Source of the DNA: Fallopia convolvulus | Taxonomy: Eukaryota > Streptophyta > Magnoliopsida > Caryophyllales > Polygonaceae | DNA: 64,000 bases | Direction of reading: 5' to 3' | Assembly (NCBI GenBank): GCA_964016875.1 | Contig: OZ024735.1 | Coordinates: 1,365,501-1,429,500 of the forward strand | Shown: piece by piece, positions 12,163 to 22,862 of the stretch | Numbering within the stretch: the stretch's first letter is position 1 | Layout of the letters: the number at the start of each line of letters is the position of its first letter | Translations under genes and position numbers: made by a program | The notes under the pieces: model-generated | Seen by the model: only the letters and a program-made list of their open reading frames with translations | Told to the model about the DNA's origin: nothing | Database searches by the model: none

Positions 12163-13096
12163 AGTAATAAATACTTGCAACACAAGTAAACTTGCAACGC
12201 AAGTGAGCCGATAAAAGCTCAATTTGCCCCGCAAGTAATTTCGGACTTACACCGCAAGTAATACCACACTTGCAGGCCAAGTAAAAGAAAAACAAAAGTT
12301 CAAAACAAGTGAGATTTTATTATTATTATTTATTTATCTTTCCTTTTCTTTGTGGTCAAACAAAAATCCCTTTATTCCTCTCAACTAGCACAATCCAAGC
12401 AGAATGGGGGCGCGTGGGAGGTAGGCTCGATCGGTTTTGTAAGATCCGAAGGATTGGAGTTGAACAAGCCAAGTTTCAGTTGGAAATCCAAAAATTAATT
12501 AAGGCCTGTTTATGCCAGTGATGGCCGTTTAGAGCGGGCTAAAGCGCAGAACCGAATCGATGAGGCAAACCAATGGCGGATCCGGCAAGTGTTCGATGAA
12601 TCGGAGCCAATCTCGATCAAACCAAGCCCAAGTTCGGATAGAAAGGTGACTAAAGAAGCCACCACTTTCTCAGTCATGGAAAGGGCCTTCTCAGCCATGG
12701 AAATCAAGCTTTCTCAAAGGAGTTTCTTCTATGTATAAAAAAGGCCTTCTCAGCCATGGAAAGAGGCCTTCTCAGCCAGGGATATTAAGCTTTCTCAAAG
12801 GAGTATTTCTCAACGAGAAGCTCCGAGCCATCGGAGGCAGAGCACCATCGATCGAAGAAGGTGAGCAATAGTGGTCTGTGGCGGCTAGGTTTTCATGAGG
12901 GAAAAGTAAAGGGAGCGTTTTTCTTAATATATTTTTCCACTGGGTTGATGATGTTGTTGTTGTTGTTAGTCAAATGTATTTTAATTTGTTTATTTAAGAT
13001 TTATGAAATATTATTTTGTTATGCCTCTCAACTCATCATAAGCAAGTAAATTACAAATTTATATGCAAATATCTCATATAAACATATGTCCTACAA

Positions 13097-16000
13097 TCTA
13101 CTATATATATAAAAACAATAAGGTTTGGAGCCTCCACGTTGCGTCACCTCAGCTTTTGCCACATGTTGTTCTAATAATACGCCATCTCAGCTTTTGTCAC
13201 ATGTCATTACCATATTAATCTATATAATTTTACTTTTTTTCTAAAACTACCATATAAACTTACACTATTAAAAAAATTTCCACGTCATGTACACATCATA
13301 ATTTTTTTAATACTATTATAAAAAATTTACTATATTGAAGATATGATTCTACCAAAAAAACTATATTGAAGATTTGTCAAGTCAAACTACCTTATTTACA
13401 AAATCTCATATCTTCTCTAATTTATTTCCTTTTCAAAAAATTACGTATAATTTTATTAAAGGATTCTACATGCATTTTTAAAAAAATCATGAAATAACTC
13501 ACTTTGTATCTACTAATAGCTTTTATTTTTTAAAATAACAATATATCATACCGATCTCATTATGTTATAAATCACTTTCTTTTGGTTAAATTACTATGGA
13601 TTTTTCTATATATAAATCGAAATTTGAAAAGATTTTGTAAATCTTTTATTTAAGATATATATATATATATTAAAAAATTCCTAAGATTTTTTAGTTCTAT
13701 TTTAGAATTTTGGTTCTTTTATTGAACTATATGGATTTAACAAATTATTATTAGTCCACAAAACAACTAAGTTGAACAAACTATTAAGATTTTACTATGT
13801 AAGCAGATTTTTTTTTTCCAAATCTAAAAAAATAAAAATCTTAGTCTTTAGAAAATATATAAATTTCTGAAATCTACTATATATATATATAAGCAATAAG
13901 GTTTGGAGCCACCACATTGTGCCACATCATCTTTTGTCACATGTCATTCCTAAAATGCGCCACATCGGATTTTGACACATGTCATCTCCTCATTAATTTA
14001 TATAAATTATACAAATAAATTAGTAGTTTTGGAAACAAATCTTATGAATTCAAATATTAGATTTGTAAGTTTTAATATCATCTAATATTTTAGAAAGAAT
14101 CCAAGTTGTAATTTTGGAAGTTTCTAGCATATTTAATTAAACGTTAATTTCTATAAGAATATAAAAAAATCATGGTGACTTTTTTTACAACTAGATTAGC
14201 TTTAATCTACTATATAAATTTCGATTATATTTCTTAAATATTCCTAGAAGATTATATTTAAAGATTATTCAGTCCTTAAACATTTCTTAAAAATGTTATT
14301 CATAATTTTGATAAACACCTCGGATGCATATTTTTTGATTCTTTATATATTCCTTAACGATTATTCATTTCTTAGAGTTTTTCAGTATTAGGATTTGATA
14401 TTTTGGTTCCCATTATTTTAATATTTGTTATAAAATAGATAGCTTCAATAGCAAATTTTTATTTAAAATATGTAAAATATTTTGGTGAAGATAATACCAA
14501 ATTAAACTAAAAAAATATAATACCAAACTAAAATCGTGGATTTCCAAACTACAAAATCCTGTATTAAATATAAAAAAATATAAAACAAAAATATATAAAA
14601 AAGATATACCAAAATGGAAAAGATATTACCAAACTAAAATATAGAAAATAATTTATTTTTTTATAACATCTTACAAATGATGGAGATTCTTGGTTAATAT
14701 TTAAACAAAGTATAATCATCCAGTATGATATTCACAATTAATTTTATTTTAAATGAAAGATGATATATAAGTTCTAATTATTTTTTTAATTTATAAAATC
14801 GTTAATTACCACTATTTTAAATTACCACTATTTTAAATTACCACTGTTTTTATTACAAGTTTTTAAAATTATGTTCAAATCGGTAAAAATTGAAATAATC
14901 TACAATATCAAGTTTGAGATTATAATTGCAAGTTCTCTCTTCAAACCTACAATATTCATATATACTTTATTTCATTTTGTACCAAGTTCTCAACCGTTAA
15001 TTTTTTTATTAATCCGTTACACAAAAAAATCACATTATTTTTTGTAATTTACTAGCCTTTGTTCATGTTAATATATTTTGTAACAAATTAATGTTGATCC
15101 ATTTTAATCAACTATGGAATATATAATATTAAAGTTGTAACATATTATGCCACATGGTGAATTCACATTCCACCTCCATTTATAACATGTCATGTCATCT
15201 AGCGATATTTTATTTAAAACCACATATTAGAACAAAAAATTATAAAATACGAAAATGCTATATAATTTTCCATTTATTACACAATATAAATATATATATA
15301 TATATCCATTTGCTCCATGAAATATTTGGAAAGATAATTGGTTATATCAATATACTTTTATTATTTTTTTCAACTATTTTTTAAATTATACAGAGTATGA
15401 TTTAAGTATGATTTTTATTGGATATTTGCAACAAAAAATGTGACAAACATAAATGACAATAACTAAGGGGTAAGAAATAGCAATCCAAATACAACATATT
15501 ATATATAAATGTGACTACTACTATAAGAGATATTACACATTTACACCTATAGAGACCCATAATTAATGGATGGATTTCTTATGTCATATCTAACCTTTGT
15601 TATATGTATAAGAGATATGTAATCCAATTAAGCTAGATGTTGATTGGTTGTATAAATAAAAAAATATAATTTTTATTATCATGTTGCATTAAAATCACAC
15701 GTCTTTTTAATATATTCAAATATATGTATGAATAAGCCACTATGTCTTCATCACATGTTTGGGTAGGAAATAAAGCTGTCAAACTAAGTCGCCTCATTTT
15801 CACCACATGTCGTTCCCACGTTAATCCACCAAAAATTTGTCACATATCACAGGTAAAAGATAAAGACACCATATTAAGTCGCCTCATTTTTGCCATGTAT
15901 CGTTGTCATGTTAATTCACCTCATTTTTTGTCACATGTATCGGGTAAGAAATAAGGTCACATCATTAAGTCATCTCATTTTTCATGTCGCTCCTCCTAAG

Positions 16001-16321
16001 CCACATCATTTAAAATATTGGACTTTGCATTACTTATAAAATTGATAAAAAAAATAATTATTTTAATTAAATAAAATTTACGTTCAAATATTTTATCAAA
16101 TTTCGATAAATGTTGGTTGATCATCATATTCAATTTGTAGGTCATACTTAATTCATTTTTGTATTTAATATTAGTATAGTATACGTATAAGGACATTTTA
16201 TTTTCTATATTTAATTTATTAATATGACTATGCATTGAATCAATATGCAAATTAAATGAAAATATAAAATTCAGGTAAAACTTTAACATGATCCGCGCAT
16301 GCGTACGAGTACTCATGCTAA
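13097..16321 (+). mobile_element. Degenerate non-autonomous Helitron DNA (one or two copies)
   Basis: Two Helitron-like 5' ends occur: A|TCTACTATATATATAA followed by AAGGTTTGGAGCC at 13097 and again at 13873. Both are followed by CCACATTG/CACATGTCAT-type subterminal motifs, so one copy may be nested in or joined to another. A degraded 3' end (ATCCGCGCATGCG...CTAAT) lies at about 16291-16322, where an intact Helitron would have a hairpin and CTAG|T. At 15775-15990 a unit of about 100 bp with GTCGCCTCATTTT recurs three times. No Rep/helicase is encoded. Confidence 0.55.
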
Positions 16322-16322
16322 T

Positions 16323-17253
16323 TGATGTCTAAACCTCTCCATTAATATAAAGGATACTAAAAGGAATAAAAATATTTTTTTGGATACAAAAAGTCGAAAT
16401 TTCAAGGATAACAAAAGTAAAATCTCATAACTTAATGAAATGATTGTCATATTTTGGATACCAACAGTAAAGTGGGTTTTCTACCCAAAAAAAAGTGCAT
16501 GTCATATGTAATAAATGCATGTATAAGAAGATAAAGTGGACGTCTAATACAATATCCAAAATGCAAGCTTAAGGAATAAATATTATGAGGGTAAAAACAC
16601 ATTTATCTTCGTAATATATGTAACAACAATTTCCGCACAAGCTTGGGAGTAAAGCTAGTTATTTGAGCCAGCATATAATCGACTTGATGCTGCAGGCAGC
16701 ATATAATCGACTTGTTTAACTTTTTCTGTATTTTTGCTGAAAAACAACTTTTGCATCTCAAACTTGCACTCTCTTTAATTTTAGCCTGTTTCAGTAGAAA
16801 GCAGATAGCATACATAAACAAAATAAGGAAGGGGAGAAACAGAGATCCTTGAATAGTATTGCAGTCTGGGGATGATTAGCAGAACAAGGCAACAAGAAAT
16901 AGACAGCAGTGCTCAACTTCATTCATATACTGTAGTTTACAAACAGATTTCACATATTTGCCAAGAAATTACATATTATGAATACACATAAGATTAACAT
17001 AATAATAGTTAGATTAATATGAAAAGATAAACATCCCATAATACATTGTTCTTAACATACCAAAATACATGATGATAGACACTTCAATCCCTAATCTCTC
17101 CCAAAATACAAAATAAACTTGATTAAAGGCTAATACGTACATAAATCTGATTTCCTTTCAATTCGACTACACCACAACAAACAGTCCCAAAACCACCAAC
17201 AACAACTTGACCATACAAACAAAAAGCCCCCATTTCCCTTCGAAACACATTAA
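16323..17253. other. Intergenic DNA and 3' flank of the GeBP gene
   Basis: No gene is visible. The last 300 to 350 bp before 17254 probably hold the 3' UTR of the minus-strand GeBP gene. A small direct repeat, GCATATAATCGACTTG, occurs at about 16670 and 16698. Confidence 0.5.
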
Positions 17254-18099
17254 TTAAGACAAAAGCATAACTTGTTTTTCCAACAAAGCAACCCTCCTAA
17301 GCTTCACTTGAGCCTCCTTTAAAATCTGATTCTTCCATTCGCTCTCCAGCCCATCCAATACAGACTTGTCCATCAATTCTAAACGGCTTTTCATAGCCGC
17401 AAAAACATCCATGGACATCATAGATAGTTCATCACCCTTAAACGACAAGCTTAAGAAAGGATAAAGTTGAGCAAATTCCTTTCTTTCAATTGCATCCTCC
17501 TCCTTTTCTTCTTCAACTGATTTCTCCACAGCTATGTTATTTCCAGCACAACTAACATGACCCCACACTTTCTTAGAAAGCTTAAAAACTTGCAAATCAT
17601 GGTTTGTAAAATCCCTTACATCTTTTCCTTTTTTGATGTTTTTAGAGTATTTTTCTTTCAACCTTCTACACTTTTCCTTGAGTTTGGACTCAGAGAAATC
17701 AATGGACAGCCTTTCCTTGACATAGCCAAATAAACTAGGAAAATCAATATTGGCGGAAAACTTGCGCATACCTCTCAATAGTATAATTTCATCTTTGTCG
17801 TTGAAGATGCGGGTGAAAGGCGGAGAAAGTTTCTTTTCAGCAACTTCTTCTTCTCCTCCTCCCTGATTCGGCTTCCTCTTGATTTTTTCAGCAGCCTCTT
17901 CTTCGTCATGACTGGGTTTGGCCTTCTTCGACTCCCTCTTCATGTCAAATTCAGACAGCCGCTTTGACTCTGAAAGGGAGAGTGAATGATCAGTCTCCGG
18001 ATTAGGATGGGCCACGTCTTCTTCCTCATGGCGTGGCTCTTCTTCTTCCTCAAAAGCTGAACCGGCAGCGTTAGAGAACTCCAACACCCTTCTAGCCAT
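17254..18099 (-). CDS. GeBP/STOREKEEPER-family DNA-binding protein (DUF573), 281 aa
   Basis: Plant-specific nuclear transcription regulator. The family includes Arabidopsis GeBP/GPL and potato STOREKEEPER and acts in leaf development and hormone or stress responses. The single exon starts at the first ATG (18099). Residues 1-92 are strongly acidic and basic by turns. The conserved DUF573 domain spans about 93-180 (from SPPFTRIFNDKDEIILLRGM to a terminal KKVWG). The C-terminus (about 250-281) is heptad-like with leucines (VALLEKQVMLL), matching the leucine-zipper-like tail that GeBP proteins use to dimerise. The lack of introns is usual for the family. The upstream sequence (18100-18240) has GA/CT-rich repeats typical of plant 5' UTRs. 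Which family member it is cannot be told. Confidence 0.93.
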   Translation of the reverse strand: MARRVLEFSNAAGSAFEEEEEPRHEEEDVAHPNPETDHSLSLSESKRLSEFDMKRESKKAKPSHDEEEAAEKIKRKPNQGGGEEEVAEKKLSPPFTRIFNDKDEIILLRGMRKFSANIDFPSLFGYVKERLSIDFSESKLKEKCRRLKEKYSKNIKKGKDVRDFTNHDLQVFKLSKKVWGHVSCAGNNIAVEKSVEEEKEEDAIERKEFAQLYPFLSLSFKGDELSMMSMDVFAAMKSRLELMDKSVLDGLESEWKNQILKEAQVKLRRVALLEKQVMLLS

Positions 18100-18598
18100 T
18101 TGGAGGGAGAGAAAGGTTTTTTTTTTGTGTAGTTTCTTACTTTCTTTAGAGAGAGCGAGAGAGAAGAAGAAGAAGAGTAGAAGGAGAAACTGAGATAGGA
18201 CTGACTACACTTCTGAAGTAGATAGAGATAGAGAGATGAAAAAGGAGGAAATTGAATCGGCACTCGTACAACGGAAGGAAAAGAGAAGCTTCTCGTGTCA
18301 TCACTCATCACTAGTACAAAACGCATTCCAAGAGTTAATTACTGTACTCCAATTTCTTAAGGAGTAAGTACTAATGTATCTTTAGAGTTGGTTTACAACT
18401 TCAATTGCAATCGGACTATCTATGTGCAATTCAAATTAATTTTTTGAAGTAAATAAATTAATTTTGTTGAAACTCGATGTACAGTAGTATTTGTATTAAA
18501 TTTCAACAAAGCAATCGGACTAGCTATGATTTTATTAAATAAGTTAATTATTTTTCATCTATACTATAGTTTATATACTGCTCCGTAGTAGGTATGGG

Positions 18599-18980
18599 GC
18601 AGCGCTAATTCTCTATTCCATAATTGTGTTCCATTTCCATGTTTCAATTAGTTATATAAATATTAAATTAATATTAAAAAAAATTTAAAAATTATATTTC
18701 TATTATAAACATCTATATGCATATATGTACAAATTTTTATCTTAAAAACCTTATTATAAAATTTTTAATAATTAAGAGAATGATTTTCGTACAAAATATT
18801 ACCCTTTTAATTTTTTAAAATTGTATAATATGATTTTTAAGTTAAAAATTTGAACACATATAAATATAGTTGTTTTAAATATAAATTTAATTTTTAAAAT
18901 TTTTTTAACATTAATTTAATATTTATATAGCTAATTGGAACACTAAAGTGGAACAAGATTTTGGAATAGAGGATTACTGC
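18599..18980. mobile_element. MITE with about 85-bp terminal inverted repeats and 10-bp duplication
   Basis: A 382-bp element starts GCAGCGCTAATTCTCTATTCC and ends GGAATAGAGGATTACTGC. The arms pair over about 85 bp, including AATTAGxTATATAAATATT. A perfect direct repeat TAGGTATGGG flanks it at 18589-18598 and 18981-18990. A duplication of 9-11 bp suggests a Mutator-like origin. There is no ORF. Confidence 0.85.
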
Positions 18981-18990
18981 TAGGTATGGG

Positions 18991-20459
18991 GCCCGTGCAA
19001 AAATCATTCATTTAGTTGGTTACAAACAAAACTTTCAAGTATCATATTCATAAGATTGGTAATTTGGTATGTACATTTAAACAAAAAGTATTGGCATTGG
19101 AGCTAAGCAATATATTGTAGTCAAACAAACCTTAGTACCTTGCCAGTTACCACATACCAGCTAGTAAGTAATCCAGAGCAGAGGAATGTAGAAAGACACT
19201 GTCAAGGTAGTTTCCATGGAACAAAAATGATGAGCACCAGCAGTTGTAAAGCTGATAACTTAGAAAGGAAAGCTGAAAAGCTCATAACTTAATCCAAATA
19301 GATGCACTCACTCACTCTATAGCCAGGGGAAAAGGGTGTGACAAAGCCCCATCTATATTCCATATTCCATAGAGATGACTCCTGGCTGTAAACAAGAATA
19401 CTCAATTTTCTTTAATCAGTGTGCATTTTATATAGTTTATTTAACTTACTGACTTGTTCACTTTCCATCTAATATCCTGCATGTATAAGCCAATCAAAAC
19501 ATCACAGGAACACGCCTGATTAATGAAAACATCAGTCACAAGTTGTTGAGCTTAATTAATAATTCTATATAACATAAACCATTCATTCACCAGATCGATG
19601 TATATTGATTGCTTAGTGTTGTATAGGCAATGTTTAGAAGATTCATCCAAATGCAAAATTAGAGAGCATAGCAACAAACAGGATAGATAGAATCGACAAA
19701 TGCAGGCTTTAACTAAAGGTTGTTGGTTATTCATGTGGTACATTTAATACTGTATTGAGTAGGATAAAGCAGAATTATCTACTCTAAATGGGTGCATCAT
19801 CCAAATTAAATACATGGATGATTTATGGCCTTCATCTAAATTGCTTGCTTCTAGCAAGTACAGAGACCTATAGAATCCATGTGTAAATATGAGATTAAAA
19901 ATCCCAAGAAAACATTGTTTAGAAGGACATGAATTAGCTACATAAACTCTTGAGGAAAATTGCATTGAACTCATTCATATATTGTTGATCATATCTTCAA
20001 CACAAAACTATTCAGTTATTGGTAAACATGAAGGTTATTAGTGACGTATATAGAAATAAGCAAGTAAATTCGTAAGCAGAGGCGGAGGGAGGGGGGAGCG
20101 GCCACCCCCCGGCGACGGCCAGAGGAGCGGAGCTTCGAAGAAGACCGCGTATGGTGCTTGGTCTTTTGGGGAAGAAGAGTAGATTAAAATTTCGGCTTTT
20201 TTTTTTTACTTTAGACTTTTGAGCCTGTAAATAAAGTTATCAATTGTGCCTTTTTTCTTTAATTTTCCAACTAACCATATGGTAAATGGAAATTTCCCAA
20301 AAATGATAATATGTGGGTGACTCAATCGATCAAAGAAAAGATAATTTAAATTTTTTCAATTTGTCACTTTATTTTTTTGGTCGGAAGTTTGTCACAGAAT
20401 TATGCAATTAAATATTTAAACTTGGTTTTGGAAGTGGTTAATTTGTTGCAAGTTATTGG
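18991..20459. other. Intergenic DNA
   Basis: No gene was found. At 20080-20150 a short GC-rich patch (gaggcggagggaggggggag...) looks like the end fragment of some transposon family but has no partner. The rest is ordinary AT-rich sequence up to the left hAT terminus. Confidence 0.5.
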
Positions 20460-20467
20460 GCAATGGT

Positions 20468-20660
20468 TAGACCTGGTTCCGGTTCCTCGGAACCATGGAA
20501 CCGGGACTGGGACCGGAACCGGCCTTGGACCGGTTTCGGTTTCCGCCGGTTCCGGCGTCGGTTCCACCCGGTTCCGGTTCGGAACCGAACATTTAAAAAA
20601 AAAATAAAAAAACCGAGTCAAGCCGTGATCGCGGAAAATGCAAACCGCGATCACAGGCCC
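20468..20660. repeat. hAT left subterminal repeat cluster
   Basis: The region is dense in CCGGTTCC/GGAACCGG motifs in both orientations (20475-20592). GTGATCGCGG (about 20632) and its inverted partner CCGCGATCAC (about 20646) follow. hAT transposases bind short subterminal motifs, so these are candidate binding sites. Confidence 0.6.
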
Positions 20661-20812
20661 AAAAAACAGAGACTCTGTTTTTGGGCCAAAGTCCAAACCG
20701 GACTTGGAAATTGGACTAAGGTGAATCCGTGATTAATGCTTGTTCTTCAAAACAAAAAAAAAGGATAATTAAAGGGTTTGACCTTAAAATTAAGTTGCCT
20801 ACGTATCCTATC

Positions 20813-21668
20813 TGATGAAACCCGAAATAAATCGTTCGCTAAAAGACAAGAAACGGGATTATTATATTCGATTGTGCAAACACTTGCTTCTTTATTTATG
20901 ATTTTCTTTACAACGAGGTTGCAATATTACGAGGTTACAAACACTTGGAATTTACACCCTAGACCTCCTACGAATATCCGAGATCTCGACCTAACAATGT
21001 TCGAGATCTCCTAATTGCTAGACAATTCTAAGTATTGCTTGTTTGACCTTTTGAGCGAGGTTGATCTAGCGGGACGGTGTTGACAACTTGCGAGATCGGG
21101 CAGCGAAGTCTTTGTTGTGAATGAGAGTGAGGTGTAGGCGGCTTGCAAGATGGTGTAGCGAGATCTTTGGTGTGAGTAGAAACTTTGTGAGACTTGAAGT
21201 CTTTTTGTGGACTTCACTTGTCTATAGCGAGGCCTTTTGACGATGTTTCAATCACGTCGATCTTCAACGAGCAAGATAGTTCTTGAGTTCAAGATGTTTT
21301 TCGACCCCTTTTCCATACGAGATTCTCCTCTATTTATAGAGGATCGGGGAGTCGAGTTCTGATCGTCGTCCGCCGTGGGACGCCCGAGATCAAGGGTTCT
21401 GATTGGTCTAGAGGCGAGGCAGCTTGTGATTGGCTCGGGAGAGTGGCGCTAACTGAGTGGTTCTGGTGGGCGGGCGTGTTGGTAGAGTCGGTCACGAGGT
21501 GTAGACCTCGTTCCAAGGTTTCGGAGGACCTCGCGGGGGTAGGAGTTTTGTTAAAATAAAAGGTGGGTATGGTTGTGGGCCCCAGGATCATCCTCGGGAG
21601 GCCCGTCGAGTCTATATGTTCTTTGTACCCTGGGCCCACTTCTTGCTTTACTATTTTGAGCATCATCA
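20813..21668 (-). repeat. 3' LTR of Tat element
   Basis: 856 bp, TGATGAAACCC ... GAGCATCATCA, with a TGATG/CATCA inverted terminus. Minus-strand TATA box TATAAATA at about 21330-21337. The inner edge lacks a strong polypurine tract; the best candidate is ATGGGGTTG directly before the LTR. Confidence 0.92.
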
Positions 21669-21961
21669 CAACCCCATGGCCTGGGGATCTCGACTCGAGG
21701 GCCGCAGGGCATAAGCTCTCAAAGGTTACGGGGTGCGAGGCTCTGAGAGGTGGGGAGGCATTTTGCGAGGTTTCAAGGGTTTCGAGGTTCATGGGGGGCA
21801 TTTCGCGAAGCCTTCTTTTTGCGAGGCTCTACACTTAGCTTCTTTTTTTTTGTTTGCAAGGGTGAAGCTTTTCTGGGCTTGCTCTTCATATCTTGCTTAA
21901 TGGGCCGTTCAGGAGGGACAGGCCCAATAAGCCTCTCTGGGCAGGGAAGGCCCAAGCCTGC

Positions 21962-21972
21962 TCTTTATAAGA
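21962..21972 (+). promoter_or_regulatory. TATA box candidate for the antisense ORF
   Basis: CTCTTTATAAG lies about 0.9 kb upstream of the antisense ATG. It is followed by a CT-rich leader (about 21985-22060) and a possible leader intron donor AACAAGTAAGTT at about 22128. It suggests the antisense gene has its own promoter just inside the 3' LTR. Confidence 0.45.
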
Positions 21973-22862
21973 GCGCATTTCACACGCTTCCCTTTCATCT
22001 TCTCTCTCAGCATTTTCGCCCTCTTTTTCGCCTTTTCAGTTTCTTGCTAGTGGTTCTCCAGACGGTCTCTGACGAGCCTTCGCCTCTTGCCAGTCTGCAC
22101 CACCGCCCTTTCTTCGCCGGTTTTTAACAAGTAAGTTCTCGACCCCCTTCTTCCTGTTTTTCAGTGTTTTTTTTTTTGCTTTTGATCTTCCCTTCCTGTT
22201 ATGTGCCCTGGAGGGGCGATGGCGCACCGCCTAGCGTTTCGTTCCGGCGTCACGGCAGCGAAACGGCGGTGGTGATGATGGCGTGAACGCCTGCGCGCTT
22301 TCTCCGCCATCTTTCGTTGCTCGGCTTTGTGCCCTAGCGGGAAAAGGTCGTTTCTTGGTGTTTCGTGTCGGCGTCATGGTGGCGGGATGGTGGGGTGAGG
22401 GTGGCGACCTCCATGCACTCGAACCTCTCGCCCTCCAACCGACGGCCAGGTCTCTGCGCTTTCTTTCGGCGGTTTTGAATTTTGAGACCCTCGGAAACCC
22501 AAACGCCTCGACGGCTGATTGATGGGACGTTAGGGTCTCCGCCGCTGCTTTCCACCGCTGTCCTCCATTTCTCCTTCTCTTTCCTCTTTTTGGCGCTTCG
22601 ACTTCTCTATCGCCGTCCTATCTTGTCAGAGTAGCCCCTAGGGTGCCACGTGGCTTTTTGTCTCTTACGACCTTGAATTCTCTTTCCTCCAGACGTTGTC
22701 ACGATCTCGTCTTGTTCTCCCTTTTGATGTCGTAACCTCGCGCTCCCTTCCCTTCGAGGTCATGACCTCGCATTGTTTTTTCCTTGGTTACTTTGCCCGA
22801 TGTCTCAACACTTCTTTCTTTTCCAAGTGCTAGCCTTCCGCGGCCTGGACGTCGTTCTTTTC

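Larger units (their letters stand above)
10871..12965 (+). mobile_element. 2.1-kb TTG-tailed non-LTR retroposon with 14-bp target duplications
   Basis: The same 14-mer, TTAGTCAAATGTAT, stands at 10857-10870 and 12966-12979. The 2095 bp between them start with two telomere-like units (taaaccctaaaccctac) and end with CACTGGGTTGATGATG(TTG)n, the tail type of plant SINEs and of RTE-clade LINEs. The unit therefore looks like one retroposition event on the plus strand. No reverse transcriptase can be read in any frame, so it is non-autonomous. It contains a foldback MITE, a SINE-like segment and a 95-bp tandem duplication. The family is not recognised. Confidence 0.7.

Noticed and set aside
15154..15384. 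Small plus-strand ORF of 76 codons in Helitron DNA
   Set aside because: AT-rich random-looking composition (Ile, Tyr, Asn), no homology, and it lies in degenerate Helitron sequence.
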